Program-made: the position numbers and the translations under genes
Shown here: positions 16,433-24,764 of the stretch, one piece after another
Layout: every line of letters starts with the position of its first letter
Numbering within the stretch: the first letter of the stretch is position 1
Assembly: GCF_900177675.1 (NCBI RefSeq)
Contig: NZ_FXWM01000001.1
Location: forward strand, 5,093,001 to 5,157,000
DNA length: 64,000 nucleotides
DNA from: Bacillus sp. OV166
Lineage (GTDB): Bacteria; Bacillota; Bacilli; Bacillales; Cytobacillaceae
Direction of reading: 5' to 3'
The notes under the pieces: model-generated
Databases searched by the model: none
What the model saw: only the letters and a program-made list of their open reading frames with translations
What the model was told of the DNA's origin: nothing

Positions 16433-17953
16433 TTAAATGCCGAAAGGATTTAATGGGCGGCTTCCATAATAGGAAATAAAACTTTTTGTTTCAGTATAAA
16501 GATCTAATGTCTCAATACAAAGCTCCCTTCCGAACCCTGATTGTTTATAACCGCCGAAAGGTGTTCCTGGAAAAGCTGAGAATGGGCAGTTTACCATGAC
16601 AATCCCTGCTTGGATTTGGTTACCGACACGAGTTGCACGGGCACCATCTTTCGTCCAAAGAGCAGAACCAAGACCAAACTCTGTGTCATTTGCTAGTCTA
16701 ATTGCCTCTTTTTCATCTTTGAACTTCATGATTACAACAACTGGTCCAAAGATTTCTTCTTTCACTACTTTCATATTGTGATTTACATTACCAATGACCG
16801 TCGGCTCATACCAATAACCGCCTTCGAATCCTTCAACTACAGCCGGCTTTCCACCTACTAAGATTTCAGCTCCATCTGCAATAGCTGATTGAACATAGCT
16901 ATCAACAACATCTAATTGACCTTGATCGATAACGGACCCAACATGTGTTTCTTTATCTAATGGATTTCCCAATTTAAGCTTTTTCGTTTTTTCTACGAAT
17001 CTAGTAACAAATTCATCATAAATATCCTCGTGTACGTATAAGCGAGATCTCGCCTCACAAGATTGTCCTGTATTATAGAAAATACCGAATAGTGACCCAT
17101 CTATAGCCGCTTCAATATCAGCATCCTCGAACACGATATTAGGAGATTTCCCGCCAAGCTCCAATGTTACACGCTTTAATGTTTGTGAAGCCTTGCCCAT
17201 GATATCTCTGCCAATTGGTGTAGAACCTGTGAAAGCTACTTTACTTACATTCGGATGTTCAACTAGATAATTTCCAACGTCAGAACCAGAACCAGGAATA
17301 ACATTAACTACTCCTGCGGGAACTCCTGCTTCAATACAAATTTCACCTAAAACAATGGCAGTTATCGGAGTTAACGAAGCCGGTTTCACAATGACAGAAC
17401 ATCCAACCGCGATTGCAGGTGCAATTTTCCACGCCGCCATCATCAAAGGGTAGTTCCAAGGAATAATTTGTGCGCATACACCTACAGGTTCTTTCTCTGT
17501 ATAGTTATGGAATTGACCTGCCATATTATTTACGGAGCCGCTATGTCCTACAATGGCACCTGCATAAAATTCGAAAACTTCAACAGCTTGCATAACTTGA
17601 CCTTGTGCGGCCGAAATCGATTTACCGCTATTTAATACTTCTAATTCAACTAATTCATTAAAACGGGAACGCATAATCGCCGCAATTTTATTTAAAATAC
17701 GAGAGCGTTTATTAATAGGAGATCTCTTCCACTTACCGTTTTCGAATACTGCAAGAGCTGCTTGTACCGCTCTTTCTGCATCTTCTTGTGTAGCTTTTGC
17801 AACCTTGGCAAGGATTTCACCAGTGGCAGGATTGTAAGCATCAATAGTGGCTCCATTAGAACTTTCCACTCTTTCACCATTAATAACTAGATGGTAATAA
17901 TCACGCTTCATTTCTACTTTTTCAAAAATTGCTGCTTCCTGTACTTTTACCAT
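16433..17953 (-). CDS. Aldehyde dehydrogenase of the paa locus (PaaZ-like ALDH part only)
   Basis: NAD(P)-dependent aldehyde dehydrogenase, 506 residues. It has PWNYPLMMAAWKIAPA near 165, catalytic E265 in LELGGK and C299 in GQSCEA, so it should be active. PaaZ of E. coli fuses such a domain to a MaoC hydratase and is about 680 residues; here the protein ends after the ALDH domain. It could oxidise the semialdehyde formed on oxepin-CoA opening, with the hydrolase supplied by another protein. It might instead be a phenylacetaldehyde dehydrogenase feeding the pathway. It lies 23 bases downstream of paaG. Confidence 0.85.
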   Translation of the reverse strand: MVKVQEAAIFEKVEMKRDYYHLVINGERVESSNGATIDAYNPATGEILAKVAKATQEDAERAVQAALAVFENGKWKRSPINKRSRILNKIAAIMRSRFNELVELEVLNSGKSISAAQGQVMQAVEVFEFYAGAIVGHSGSVNNMAGQFHNYTEKEPVGVCAQIIPWNYPLMMAAWKIAPAIAVGCSVIVKPASLTPITAIVLGEICIEAGVPAGVVNVIPGSGSDVGNYLVEHPNVSKVAFTGSTPIGRDIMGKASQTLKRVTLELGGKSPNIVFEDADIEAAIDGSLFGIFYNTGQSCEARSRLYVHEDIYDEFVTRFVEKTKKLKLGNPLDKETHVGSVIDQGQLDVVDSYVQSAIADGAEILVGGKPAVVEGFEGGYWYEPTVIGNVNHNMKVVKEEIFGPVVVIMKFKDEKEAIRLANDTEFGLGSALWTKDGARATRVGNQIQAGIVMVNCPFSAFPGTPFGGYKQSGFGRELCIETLDLYTETKSFISYYGSRPLNPFGI

Positions 17954-17976
17954 TTCATCCCACTCCCTTTTTTATG

Positions 17977-18750
17977 TTACTCACCTATAAATTGAGCTTT
18001 GCGTTTCTCAGTAAATGCCGTTACCCCTTCAACATAATCTTTCGTTAAGCCGGCAATTCGTTGTCCTTCCGCTTCTTCTTTCAAATATTCTTCAAAAGAA
18101 TGATGGTAGGAGGCTTCTAAATACCTTTTGATTAAGCCGATTGCTTTCGTTGGTCTACTGGCAATATTTTCTGCAAAGGCTGTCACTTGCTCGTTCCAGT
18201 CCTCTACACCGATTACTTTTGTAGCAAGACCCATTTTTTCTGCCTCAGTAGCAGGTACCTTTTCTCCCAAAACAGATAGCTCTAATGCTTTTGCATGACC
18301 CACAATTCGTGAAAGGTAATACAGATTACCCGAATCAGGAATTAACCCAATATTGACAAAGGCATTTAAAAAGCTTGCTTTCTCAGAGACAAGACGGAAA
18401 TCGCAGGCTAATGCCAGACTGAAGCCCGCCCCTGCAGCCACACCGTTTACTGCTGCAATAATTGGTTTTTCACATCTGGCGATTTCCTTCATCATCGGAC
18501 CGTAATTGTTACGGAGCATTTGCCCTAAATTCATGCTGTCATCCACATCTGCTAGGTCTTGGCCGGAACAAAAGGCCCTTCCTTCTCCGTTAATGACAAT
18601 CGCACGCACTTCATGAGAGTTTGACGATTGTTTAATTGCCCTTTGGATTTCTTTATTCATTTGTGATGTAAAAGCATTCAGTTTATCTGGTCGGTTTAGA
18701 CTGAGCCAAGCTACCCCGTTTTCAATCCGATAAGTAATTGTTTCGTACAT
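17977..18750 (-). CDS. paaG: 1,2-epoxyphenylacetyl-CoA isomerase
   Basis: Crotonase-fold isomerase, 257 residues. It turns ring-1,2-epoxyphenylacetyl-CoA into oxepin-CoA. The motifs CSGQDL (61-66) and GLIPDSG with D139 are PaaG hallmarks. The two hydratase glutamates are missing (S111 after GAGF, A/F at 130-131), as expected for an isomerase using a single Asp. It lies 11 bases downstream of paaF in the same operon. Confidence 0.9.
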   Translation of the reverse strand: MYETITYRIENGVAWLSLNRPDKLNAFTSQMNKEIQRAIKQSSNSHEVRAIVINGEGRAFCSGQDLADVDDSMNLGQMLRNNYGPMMKEIARCEKPIIAAVNGVAAGAGFSLALACDFRLVSEKASFLNAFVNIGLIPDSGNLYYLSRIVGHAKALELSVLGEKVPATEAEKMGLATKVIGVEDWNEQVTAFAENIASRPTKAIGLIKRYLEASYHHSFEEYLKEEAEGQRIAGLTKDYVEGVTAFTEKRKAQFIGE

Positions 18751-18761
18751 AGCATAACTCC

Positions 18762-19538
18762 TTATCTGCCTGTAAAATTAGGCTTTCTTTTTTCTACAAA
18801 CGCTTCCATGCCTTCCCTTTGATCTTCTGAAGCAAAGAGCAAGTAGAAATTTTTTCTTTCATATTGCATTCCTTCATATAAGGAGTAATCCACTGCCTTA
18901 TTAACAGAATCTTTGATCATTCTGACCGCTAAAGATGGCTGTACCGCAATCTTTCTTGCGAAAGCTATTGCTTCCTCCATCAATAATTCAGGTGCGACAA
19001 TTTTATTAATAATGCCATATTTTAAGGCTGTATCTGCATTGATTCTTTCGGCGGTCAAGATCCATTCAAGTGCCTTTGTTTTACCTACTAGCTTCGTCAG
19101 TCTTTGTGTCCCTCCTGCTCCAGGCATAACTCCAAGTGTTACCTCTGGGAAGGAAAACAGTGTATCTCCTGCAGCTATAAGTAAGTCACATGATAGGGCA
19201 AGTTCAAAGCCACCGCCGAATACAAAGCTTTTGACTGCACCAATGATAGGCTTTTTAACGAGACTTAACCGGTCCCAATCAGCGAATTGATTTAACAATT
19301 CCAACGTAATTGGATTATCATTGGCCATCTCATCAATATCCGCCCCAGCAGAAAATGCTTTTCCATGACCGGATAATAGGATTACTTTCACTTGGGTATC
19401 ACGGTCGAATTCTTCTGCTGCAGAAACAATTTCACCGACCATCGTCCGGTTAAGCGCATTCAATTGTTTAGGCCTATTTAAGGTAATAAAACCAATTTCA
19501 TTCTCGACAGAAGTTTCAATATATTGAAACAGTCCCAT
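18762..19538 (-). CDS. paaF: 2,3-dehydroadipyl-CoA hydratase
   Basis: Enoyl-CoA hydratase of 258 residues with oxyanion motif AFSAGADIDE (61-70). Both glutamates are present: E112 in GGGFE and E132 in FPE, followed by MPGAGGTQRL. In the paa pathway it hydrates 2,3-dehydroadipyl-CoA to 3-hydroxyadipyl-CoA for PaaH. It is nearly contiguous with the EthD gene (2-base gap) and with paaG. The choice between this and the crotonase at 13157 as true PaaF rests on operon position. Confidence 0.85.
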   Translation of the reverse strand: MGLFQYIETSVENEIGFITLNRPKQLNALNRTMVGEIVSAAEEFDRDTQVKVILLSGHGKAFSAGADIDEMANDNPITLELLNQFADWDRLSLVKKPIIGAVKSFVFGGGFELALSCDLLIAAGDTLFSFPEVTLGVMPGAGGTQRLTKLVGKTKALEWILTAERINADTALKYGIINKIVAPELLMEEAIAFARKIAVQPSLAVRMIKDSVNKAVDYSLYEGMQYERKNFYLLFASEDQREGMEAFVEKRKPNFTGR

Positions 19539-19540
19539 CC

Positions 19541-19843
19541 TTAAACTTCCTCACCAATCATCATGGTTACGAGTTTCCCAGCAAAGCCCATCAAGTCTTT
19601 TCCTGATGCTTTTCCTTCAGGGGAACGCATACCTTGTTGAAGCGCTTCATGATTTTTATAATACATTTCGCATAGAATGTGATATTCAGAGTCTTTCCCC
19701 ATTGGTGTTCCGACGATTTTCGTAACGACCATTTTTTGAAGACCTGGGATTTTATCTGTGAGCGGACCGTGAACATTAAAATAATGTTCATCAAATTCTT
19801 CTTTATTTTCCGGCTGCTTATATAGAGCAATTAACTTTACCAT
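19541..19843 (-). CDS. EthD family protein, 100 aa
   Basis: A small ferredoxin-like alpha/beta-barrel protein. The opening MVKLIALYKQPENKEEFDEH and the HGPL segment are the EthD signature. EthD family members assist oxygenases or act as small decarboxylases and isomerases; the biochemical role is poorly defined. Here it sits between paaD and paaF with gaps of 17 and 2 bases. It is therefore surely co-expressed with the ring epoxidase, which suggests a job on an unstable intermediate. That job is inference. Confidence 0.85.
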   Translation of the reverse strand: MVKLIALYKQPENKEEFDEHYFNVHGPLTDKIPGLQKMVVTKIVGTPMGKDSEYHILCEMYYKNHEALQQGMRSPEGKASGKDLMGFAGKLVTMMIGEEV

Positions 19844-19860
19844 TTTATTCCCTCCATATT

Positions 19861-20358
19861 TTACATAAATTTAATCATTGGTTTCATTGCTTCAAATGGA
19901 TTTTTACATGATTTACAATATAAAATGCTGCGACACGCTGTTGGTCCGAATATGTTTTCCATCGTGACATACGTCGATTCACAATACGGACAATCTATAT
20001 GCCACGATCCATCCTCTTTCATTTGTCGAGGGGGAGGGGAGATTCCGAATACCTTTAGTCCCGCTTTCCCCTTTTCCGTAATCCGGTCAGATGTCCAGGA
20101 TGGGAAATGTAGGAATTCTACGCTCACTCCTTCTACGCTTGGCAGCTGTTTAACAGCCGTTTCAACATTTTTTTGAATGATAGGAAGAGCTGGGCAACCT
20201 AGAAAGGTAGGCAGTATTTTTACTGAAACATCTGATCCTGATATCTCCACATTTTCCACCATTCCTAAATCTAGAATGCTGACTGTATTAATTTCGGGAT
20301 CTTTTACGTTTTCCAGTAGTTTATATATTTCTTCTGATGTTAATAACACGGTAGGCAT
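19861..20358 (-). CDS. paaD: Phenylacetyl-CoA epoxidase maturation protein PaaD (MIP18 family)
   Basis: DUF59/MIP18-type iron-sulfur assembly factor, 165 residues. The N-terminal domain has VKDPEINTVSILDLGMV with the DPE motif, then FLGCPALPII. The C-terminus carries CPYC and CKSC pairs, a zinc ribbon as in PaaD. PaaD is thought to mature Fe-S or diiron components of the epoxidase. It lies 27 bases downstream of paaC. Confidence 0.9.
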   Translation of the reverse strand: MPTVLLTSEEIYKLLENVKDPEINTVSILDLGMVENVEISGSDVSVKILPTFLGCPALPIIQKNVETAVKQLPSVEGVSVEFLHFPSWTSDRITEKGKAGLKVFGISPPPRQMKEDGSWHIDCPYCESTYVTMENIFGPTACRSILYCKSCKNPFEAMKPMIKFM

Positions 20359-20385
20359 CGTACCCCTCCCCCTTTTCCTTTTGTA

Positions 20386-21189
20386 TTACCAGGAAGCTGC
20401 TTTATTACTAGCGTATACTTCACTTAAAGTTTCGAGTGCCTTCTCTAAATCCTCTGTGTGCTTCCCATTTCGTCCATCTCCTTGAGCCATTCCTATTTCA
20501 AGGGGTCCTTGGAGCCCAACACTTTCCAATATAGGTGCAACAGCCTGATTCCACTTATTCAGTAAAACCACTTCGCTTTCAATTAAACCTTGTTGCATGA
20601 TTTTATTTCGATGTTCTCCCAGAGAGAACACACCTTGGAAATCTTGCAACGTTATTTCAATAGCTGCTTTCATTCGGGAAACAGCTTCTTCATGGCCTGA
20701 ACCTAAAAGTTGAACGAACCATGTTTTCCAATGCATTAGATGATAGTAAAGTTCCATTTGCACTTTTGCGGCAACTTCAGCCAGCGGCTCATACGAACTT
20801 GAATGTAATGATTGAATCTTAATCATTTTGGCTTGGGTATAAAAATAATTTCGTACTACCGCAAAAGCCCAATCATAATCCGGTTCTTTCATATAATAGC
20901 CAGGTCCATTCACGAGTTCCAAGATAATCGCATTGCGCCTTGCATTAGCTGGACGATCATGGGCCAGCTGATTTGCATTCCCTTCACCGAGTTCTTCTAG
21001 CAATTGATAGAATATGGTCGCATGACCCATTGTATCTTGGGTGATGGAGGAAGTTGCTACGTCTTCCTCAATGTGAGGAGCGAGACCCAGCCATTCAGAT
21101 CCACGATAGGAATGGATAAAATCATCGTCTGCTAATTGAAATAGCAACTCTTTAATTGCCGTATTCTCTACTGATGAATTATTTGCCAT
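20386..21189 (-). CDS. paaC: Phenylacetyl-CoA 1,2-epoxidase structural subunit PaaC
   Basis: Ferritin-like structural subunit of the epoxidase, 267 residues. It contains the PaaC-typical WLGLAPHIEEDVATSSITQD near 34 and GHATIFYQLLEELG near 56. It forms the structural pair of PaaA and lacks a full diiron ligand set. Its start overlaps the end of paaB by 11 bases, indicating translational coupling. Confidence 0.93.
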   Translation of the reverse strand: MANNSSVENTAIKELLFQLADDDFIHSYRGSEWLGLAPHIEEDVATSSITQDTMGHATIFYQLLEELGEGNANQLAHDRPANARRNAIILELVNGPGYYMKEPDYDWAFAVVRNYFYTQAKMIKIQSLHSSSYEPLAEVAAKVQMELYYHLMHWKTWFVQLLGSGHEEAVSRMKAAIEITLQDFQGVFSLGEHRNKIMQQGLIESEVVLLNKWNQAVAPILESVGLQGPLEIGMAQGDGRNGKHTEDLEKALETLSEVYASNKAASW

Positions 21190-21538
21190 TTTTTACGCCT
21201 CCTGCCCAAGACAAAATTTCCTTCTCATCAAGCATTTCTTGTTCATATTTCCGCCATTTTTTCTTTAAATAGCCATACCCTTTTGTTGTGCGGTATTCTT
21301 TATTATCTAAACGTTGAAGCGTTTTCTTTTCTTCCGAAGTCATTTTACGTATATTCTGACGTTTCACAACCCAGATATCATCCACTGCTTCACGTCGCAT
21401 AAAGTTTTCCTGTGCCATCAGGATCGCAATATCCTCATTTGGTGCGAGCAAGCTAAAATGATATTGTACTGGTGCAGTTGGGGTCTTGCGGCTAAATACT
21501 TCAAACTCTTCAAAATATGATTCTTGCCTAGTTTCCAT
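21179..21538 (-). CDS. paaB: Phenylacetyl-CoA 1,2-epoxidase subunit PaaB
   Basis: A small subunit that bridges the PaaAC heterodimers, 119 residues. The family opening FEVFSRKTPTAPVQYHFSLL and the segment AQENFMRREAVDDIWVVKR are clear. The C-terminal basic extension is longer than in the roughly 95-residue E. coli protein. Its gene lies between paaA (15-base gap) and paaC (overlap). Confidence 0.93.
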   Translation of the reverse strand: METRQESYFEEFEVFSRKTPTAPVQYHFSLLAPNEDIAILMAQENFMRREAVDDIWVVKRQNIRKMTSEEKKTLQRLDNKEYRTTKGYGYLKKKWRKYEQEMLDEKEILSWAGGVKNGK

Positions 21539-21553
21539 GTTCCTTCCCCTCCC

Positions 21554-22510
21554 TTAGACAGTCTTTGGAGACAATGCTTCACGTACCCATTGGTTATTTT
21601 TGTATGAAATTCTCCTAAGATTCAAGCGCTCTTGTGAACGAGGTCCTTCATTTCTAGCAATCTTCTTCAATTTATTCCAGTCAGGCTGTTTATAAATCCA
21701 TTTTCCTGTTTCTTCATCAAATCGCAGCGTTTCATCCGGAATAGTAAAACCAAGTGAATGAATCCGCTTAATATACTTGCTAAAGAAAGATTGACGAAGT
21801 CCTTCATTCGTGCCCGTTCTGATTCTATACTTTAAGGTAACATCTTGTTTTGAAGCACCCATTTCATTCTTGCTTGGCGGTCCGAAGAAAAGCAGCAAAG
21901 ATTCCCACCAATAATTAAGTGCATCTTGCACCATTTGTCTCTGTTCTTCTGTCCCTTCAGCTAAAGCCATAATAATGGCTTCTCCGTGTTGAGCGTGGAA
22001 AACCTCTTCTGCACAAATTCTGTGTAAGGCACGGGCATATGGACCGTAAGAAGCACCAAGCATATCCGTTTGGGTGATAATGGCCGCTCCGTCAACTAAC
22101 CAGCCAATCAGCCCTGCATCTCCCCATGATTTAGCTTCCATATGGAAAACATTATGGAACTTTAATTTCCCAGTAAAAAGATCCTGCATCAGATCGTCCC
22201 GCTTTTTTCCATATGGTTTCAATAAATCTTCCGCCACACGAAGCAATAATTGTCCGTGTCCCATTTCGTCTTGTACCTTCGCCATAATCCCAAGTTTTCT
22301 ATGCAAAGTAGGAGCTTTCGGTACCCATTCCTTTTCAGGAAGTGCTCCCATTATTTCGCTCATACCATGCATGGAAATTAATTTGATTAATGTATTCCGA
22401 TATTCATCTGGCATCCAATCATCTGCTTCAATTTTATCTCCAGCTTCGATCCTAGCTATAAATTGCTCCAGCTTTTCCTGTTCTGTTATTTCATTTAAAA
22501 GAACGCTCAT
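21554..22510 (-). CDS. paaA: Phenylacetyl-CoA 1,2-epoxidase catalytic subunit PaaA
   Basis: Catalytic diiron subunit of the phenylacetyl-CoA monooxygenase, which epoxidises the aromatic ring with O2. It has 318 residues from the ATG at 22510, which follows AAGGGGGAT; an upstream in-frame ATG includes that site and is rejected. Diiron ligands are seen in the two ExxH motifs DEMGHGQLLL (near 90) and AEEVFHAQHGE (near 173). It is the first gene of the paaABCD-ethD-paaF-paaG-aldh run, behind a strong promoter with a palindrome over the start site. Confidence 0.95.
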   Translation of the reverse strand: MSVLLNEITEQEKLEQFIARIEAGDKIEADDWMPDEYRNTLIKLISMHGMSEIMGALPEKEWVPKAPTLHRKLGIMAKVQDEMGHGQLLLRVAEDLLKPYGKKRDDLMQDLFTGKLKFHNVFHMEAKSWGDAGLIGWLVDGAAIITQTDMLGASYGPYARALHRICAEEVFHAQHGEAIIMALAEGTEEQRQMVQDALNYWWESLLLFFGPPSKNEMGASKQDVTLKYRIRTGTNEGLRQSFFSKYIKRIHSLGFTIPDETLRFDEETGKWIYKQPDWNKLKKIARNEGPRSQERLNLRRISYKNNQWVREALSPKTV

Positions 22511-22541
22511 TTCAAATCCCCCTTTTCTTAAAAACAATATA

Positions 22542-22586
22542 ACGTTTATTTAACGTAATTATATTTTATTGTTATATATAAAGCAA
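22542..22586 (-). promoter_or_regulatory. paaA operon promoter with overlapping palindromic operator candidate
   Basis: Minus strand: -35 TTGCTT (22581-22586), 17-bp spacer, -10 TATAAT (22558-22563). ACGTT-N5-AACGT (22542-22556) overlaps the expected transcription start near 22551. A repressor bound there would block initiation, so it is a candidate PaaX (or other) operator. In the rest of 22511-22809 I see only short unconvincing open stretches and no gene. Confidence 0.7.
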
Positions 22587-22809
22587 GAATATTGCGTCAT
22601 TATTTCAAAATAAAAAGTATGGGCAATACTCTCCTTTATTTCAACGATACTTTAAACAGTGACGACCCTACTTTATTAGCTAAATTGTGGATGCGGTGCA
22701 CGGGCACCAGAAAATTTTGATTACAATCGGAAGGGAATGGCATTTGTTCTTCTTGACGAAAATGAAGGAACTGCATGCATCATTCCCTGCTGGGATAATG
22801 ACAGATTCA

Positions 22810-24138
22810 TTATACGCTGATCATAGCACTTTTTCGCTTATCAACAATACGAATGGCCTTTCCTTCAGAACGCGGGATGCCTTTTGGAATGTTGACAACG
22901 ATATCCATCGTCACTAGACATGTGTTTTTCATATGGTGCTGGACCGTCTTCTTCAATTTCTGAACATCGGCATGTGTTAAGTCTCCATCAATTCCAGTAT
23001 AGAAATCACTTTCAATTTCAACATGTAATTCAACACTGTCCATTGCACCTTTCTTTACAAGGTGAATCTGATAATGAGGAACGAGTCCCTTCACTTGCAA
23101 CAATGCCCGTTCAATTTCAGAAGGGAAAACGTTTACACCTCTGACAATGATCATGTCATCTGTTCTACCTTTTACCCTGGACATTCTTGTTGTCGTACGT
23201 CCGCATTTACATTTTTCTCGAGTAATAGAGGAAAGATCCCCTGTTCGATAACGAATAATTGGCAGCGCTTCCTTCGTTAAGCTAGTAAAAACAAGTTCTC
23301 CAACTTCTCCATCTGCTAACGGTTCGAGCGTATCTGGATTAATCACTTCAACCAGGAAGTGATCATCTGCGATATGAAGTCCATCCTGTGCTTCATGACA
23401 TTCTATCGCAACACCTGGTCCCATTACTTCACTTAAGCCGTAAATATCAACCGCTTTCAAATTTAATTTCTTTTCAAGTGTCGCTCTCATTTCTTCTGAC
23501 CAAGGCTCAGCGCCAAAAATACCATATTCGATTCCATTATCAGCAGGGTCCATCCCCATTTCTTCCATCTTTTCAGCCATATTTAGAATATAAGATGGCG
23601 TTCCGCAAATACCCCTCGGTTTCAAATCATTAATAAGTGTAATTTGCCGATCTGTGTTTCCCCCTGAAATTGGTAATGTTGCAGCGCCTAGCTTTTCTGC
23701 TCCGTAATGAAGACCAAGTCCACCTGTAAACAATCCATAGCCATAGGCGTTATGAAAAATATCAGATTTCCGGCCACCTGCAGTGACAATTGCACGCGCA
23801 ACCATTACGGACCAGTTTTCAATATCATTTTTTGTATATCCTACAATTGTCGGCTTTCCACTCGTTCCAGACGATCCATGAACGCGGACAACCTCATCCA
23901 TGGGAACTGCAAATAGACCGAATGGGTATTGCTCACGAAAGTTCCGTTTTTTGGTAAATGGAAGCTTTGTCACATCGCTTAACTGTTGAATATCTTCTGG
24001 CGTAATACCCAGTTCATCAAATTTCTCTTTGTAAAATGGTACATTCTCAAATACATTACTAACCGTTTTTTGAAGACGTGCCAGCTGCAAGCTTTCCATT
24101 TCAACACGGGTAGCAGTTTCAATTTCTGGATTGTACAT
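22810..24138 (-). CDS. paaK: Phenylacetate--CoA ligase
   Basis: AMP-forming ligase that activates phenylacetate to phenylacetyl-CoA, 442 residues. The ATP-binding P-loop VHGSSGTSGKPTIVGYT is near 92, the YGLSEVMGPGV segment near 234 and YRTGDLSSI near 300. The C-terminal half holds the GRTDDMIIVRGVNVFPSEIE hinge region. I chose the ATG at 24138 because GAGGGGGAC precedes it; longer frames start in AT-rich non-coding DNA. It is separated from paaA by about 300 bases and probably has its own promoter. Confidence 0.93.
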   Translation of the reverse strand: MYNPEIETATRVEMESLQLARLQKTVSNVFENVPFYKEKFDELGITPEDIQQLSDVTKLPFTKKRNFREQYPFGLFAVPMDEVVRVHGSSGTSGKPTIVGYTKNDIENWSVMVARAIVTAGGRKSDIFHNAYGYGLFTGGLGLHYGAEKLGAATLPISGGNTDRQITLINDLKPRGICGTPSYILNMAEKMEEMGMDPADNGIEYGIFGAEPWSEEMRATLEKKLNLKAVDIYGLSEVMGPGVAIECHEAQDGLHIADDHFLVEVINPDTLEPLADGEVGELVFTSLTKEALPIIRYRTGDLSSITREKCKCGRTTTRMSRVKGRTDDMIIVRGVNVFPSEIERALLQVKGLVPHYQIHLVKKGAMDSVELHVEIESDFYTGIDGDLTHADVQKLKKTVQHHMKNTCLVTMDIVVNIPKGIPRSEGKAIRIVDKRKSAMISV

Positions 24139-24339
24139 TGTGTCAGTCCCCCTCATTTGCTTTTCATTGTTCCTGAAATTACATAACAGAATTAAAACGA
24201 AAATAAAAAATCTAGTAATATACATTTTCAGATTAATACGACATTTCCACGTTGTCAATAGTGTTAACTTTGAATTTTAATAGAAAATATAAAATTTTAT
24301 TAAATATTTTAATTTACTTAATATTCTAATTATGATAGG

Positions 24340-24387
24340 TTTAAAACGAAAGTGACATATATCACTTTTTATCACTACCGTTTTAAA
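24340..24387. promoter_or_regulatory. Nested palindromes upstream of the symporter operon
   Basis: In the 275-base divergent gap between paaK and the DUF485 gene lies AAAGTGA-CATATA-TCACTTT (24349-24368). Its core is close to TGTGA-N6-TCACA sites of CRP/FNR-type regulators. It is framed by a 9-bp inverted repeat TTTAAAACG / CGTTTTAAA (24340-24348 and 24379-24387). The placement suggests an operator. The cognate protein is not known. Confidence 0.5.
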
Positions 24388-24413
24388 ATCGTTTTATTCA
24401 AGGAGGAGTTATT

Positions 24414-24764
24414 ATGGAATCACCAGTAAAAAAAAGCTACTTAACCGAAGAACATGTCGAAAAGAAGCCCTATTATCAATTGGTTGAAACCGAAGATTTT
24501 AAGGGTTTACTTCAAAAGAAAAAAGCATTTATTATCCCGGTCACCACTTTCTTCCTTACGTTTTATTTTGTTTTACCTGTGTTAGCTGCTTATACAAATG
24601 TATTAAAAGGAGAAGCTTTTCTCGGTCTAACATGGGCATGGGTTTATGCACTTCTTCAATTCGTTGTGGTTTGGATCGGTGGAATTGTCTACCTTAAGAA
24701 ATCAGAGAAGTATGACAAAATGGCCCAAAACATTTTAACTAAATACCAGAAGGAGCTTGGCTGA
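24414..24764 (+). CDS. DUF485 small membrane protein, partner of the SSS symporter
   Basis: A 116-residue protein with two membrane helices (about 40-62 and 78-98), YjcH-like. DUF485 genes usually precede SSS-family monocarboxylate symporters such as ActP, and the same pair (PaaM/PaaL-like) occurs in phenylacetate loci. A strong AAGGAGGAG precedes the ATG. Stop and next start overlap as TGATG, so the two proteins are made together. Confidence 0.88.
   Translation: MESPVKKSYLTEEHVEKKPYYQLVETEDFKGLLQKKKAFIIPVTTFFLTFYFVLPVLAAYTNVLKGEAFLGLTWAWVYALLQFVVVWIGGIVYLKKSEKYDKMAQNILTKYQKELG

Noticed and set aside
22687..22917. Small plus-strand gene between paaA and paaK
   Set aside because: It overlaps the 3' end of paaK on the opposite strand, has no ribosome binding site and its product resembles nothing I know.
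24139..24258. N-terminal extension of PaaK with a hydrophobic segment
   Set aside because: The region is AT-rich intergenic DNA, and the ribosome binding site GAGGGGGAC marks the ATG at 24138. PaaK is cytoplasmic.
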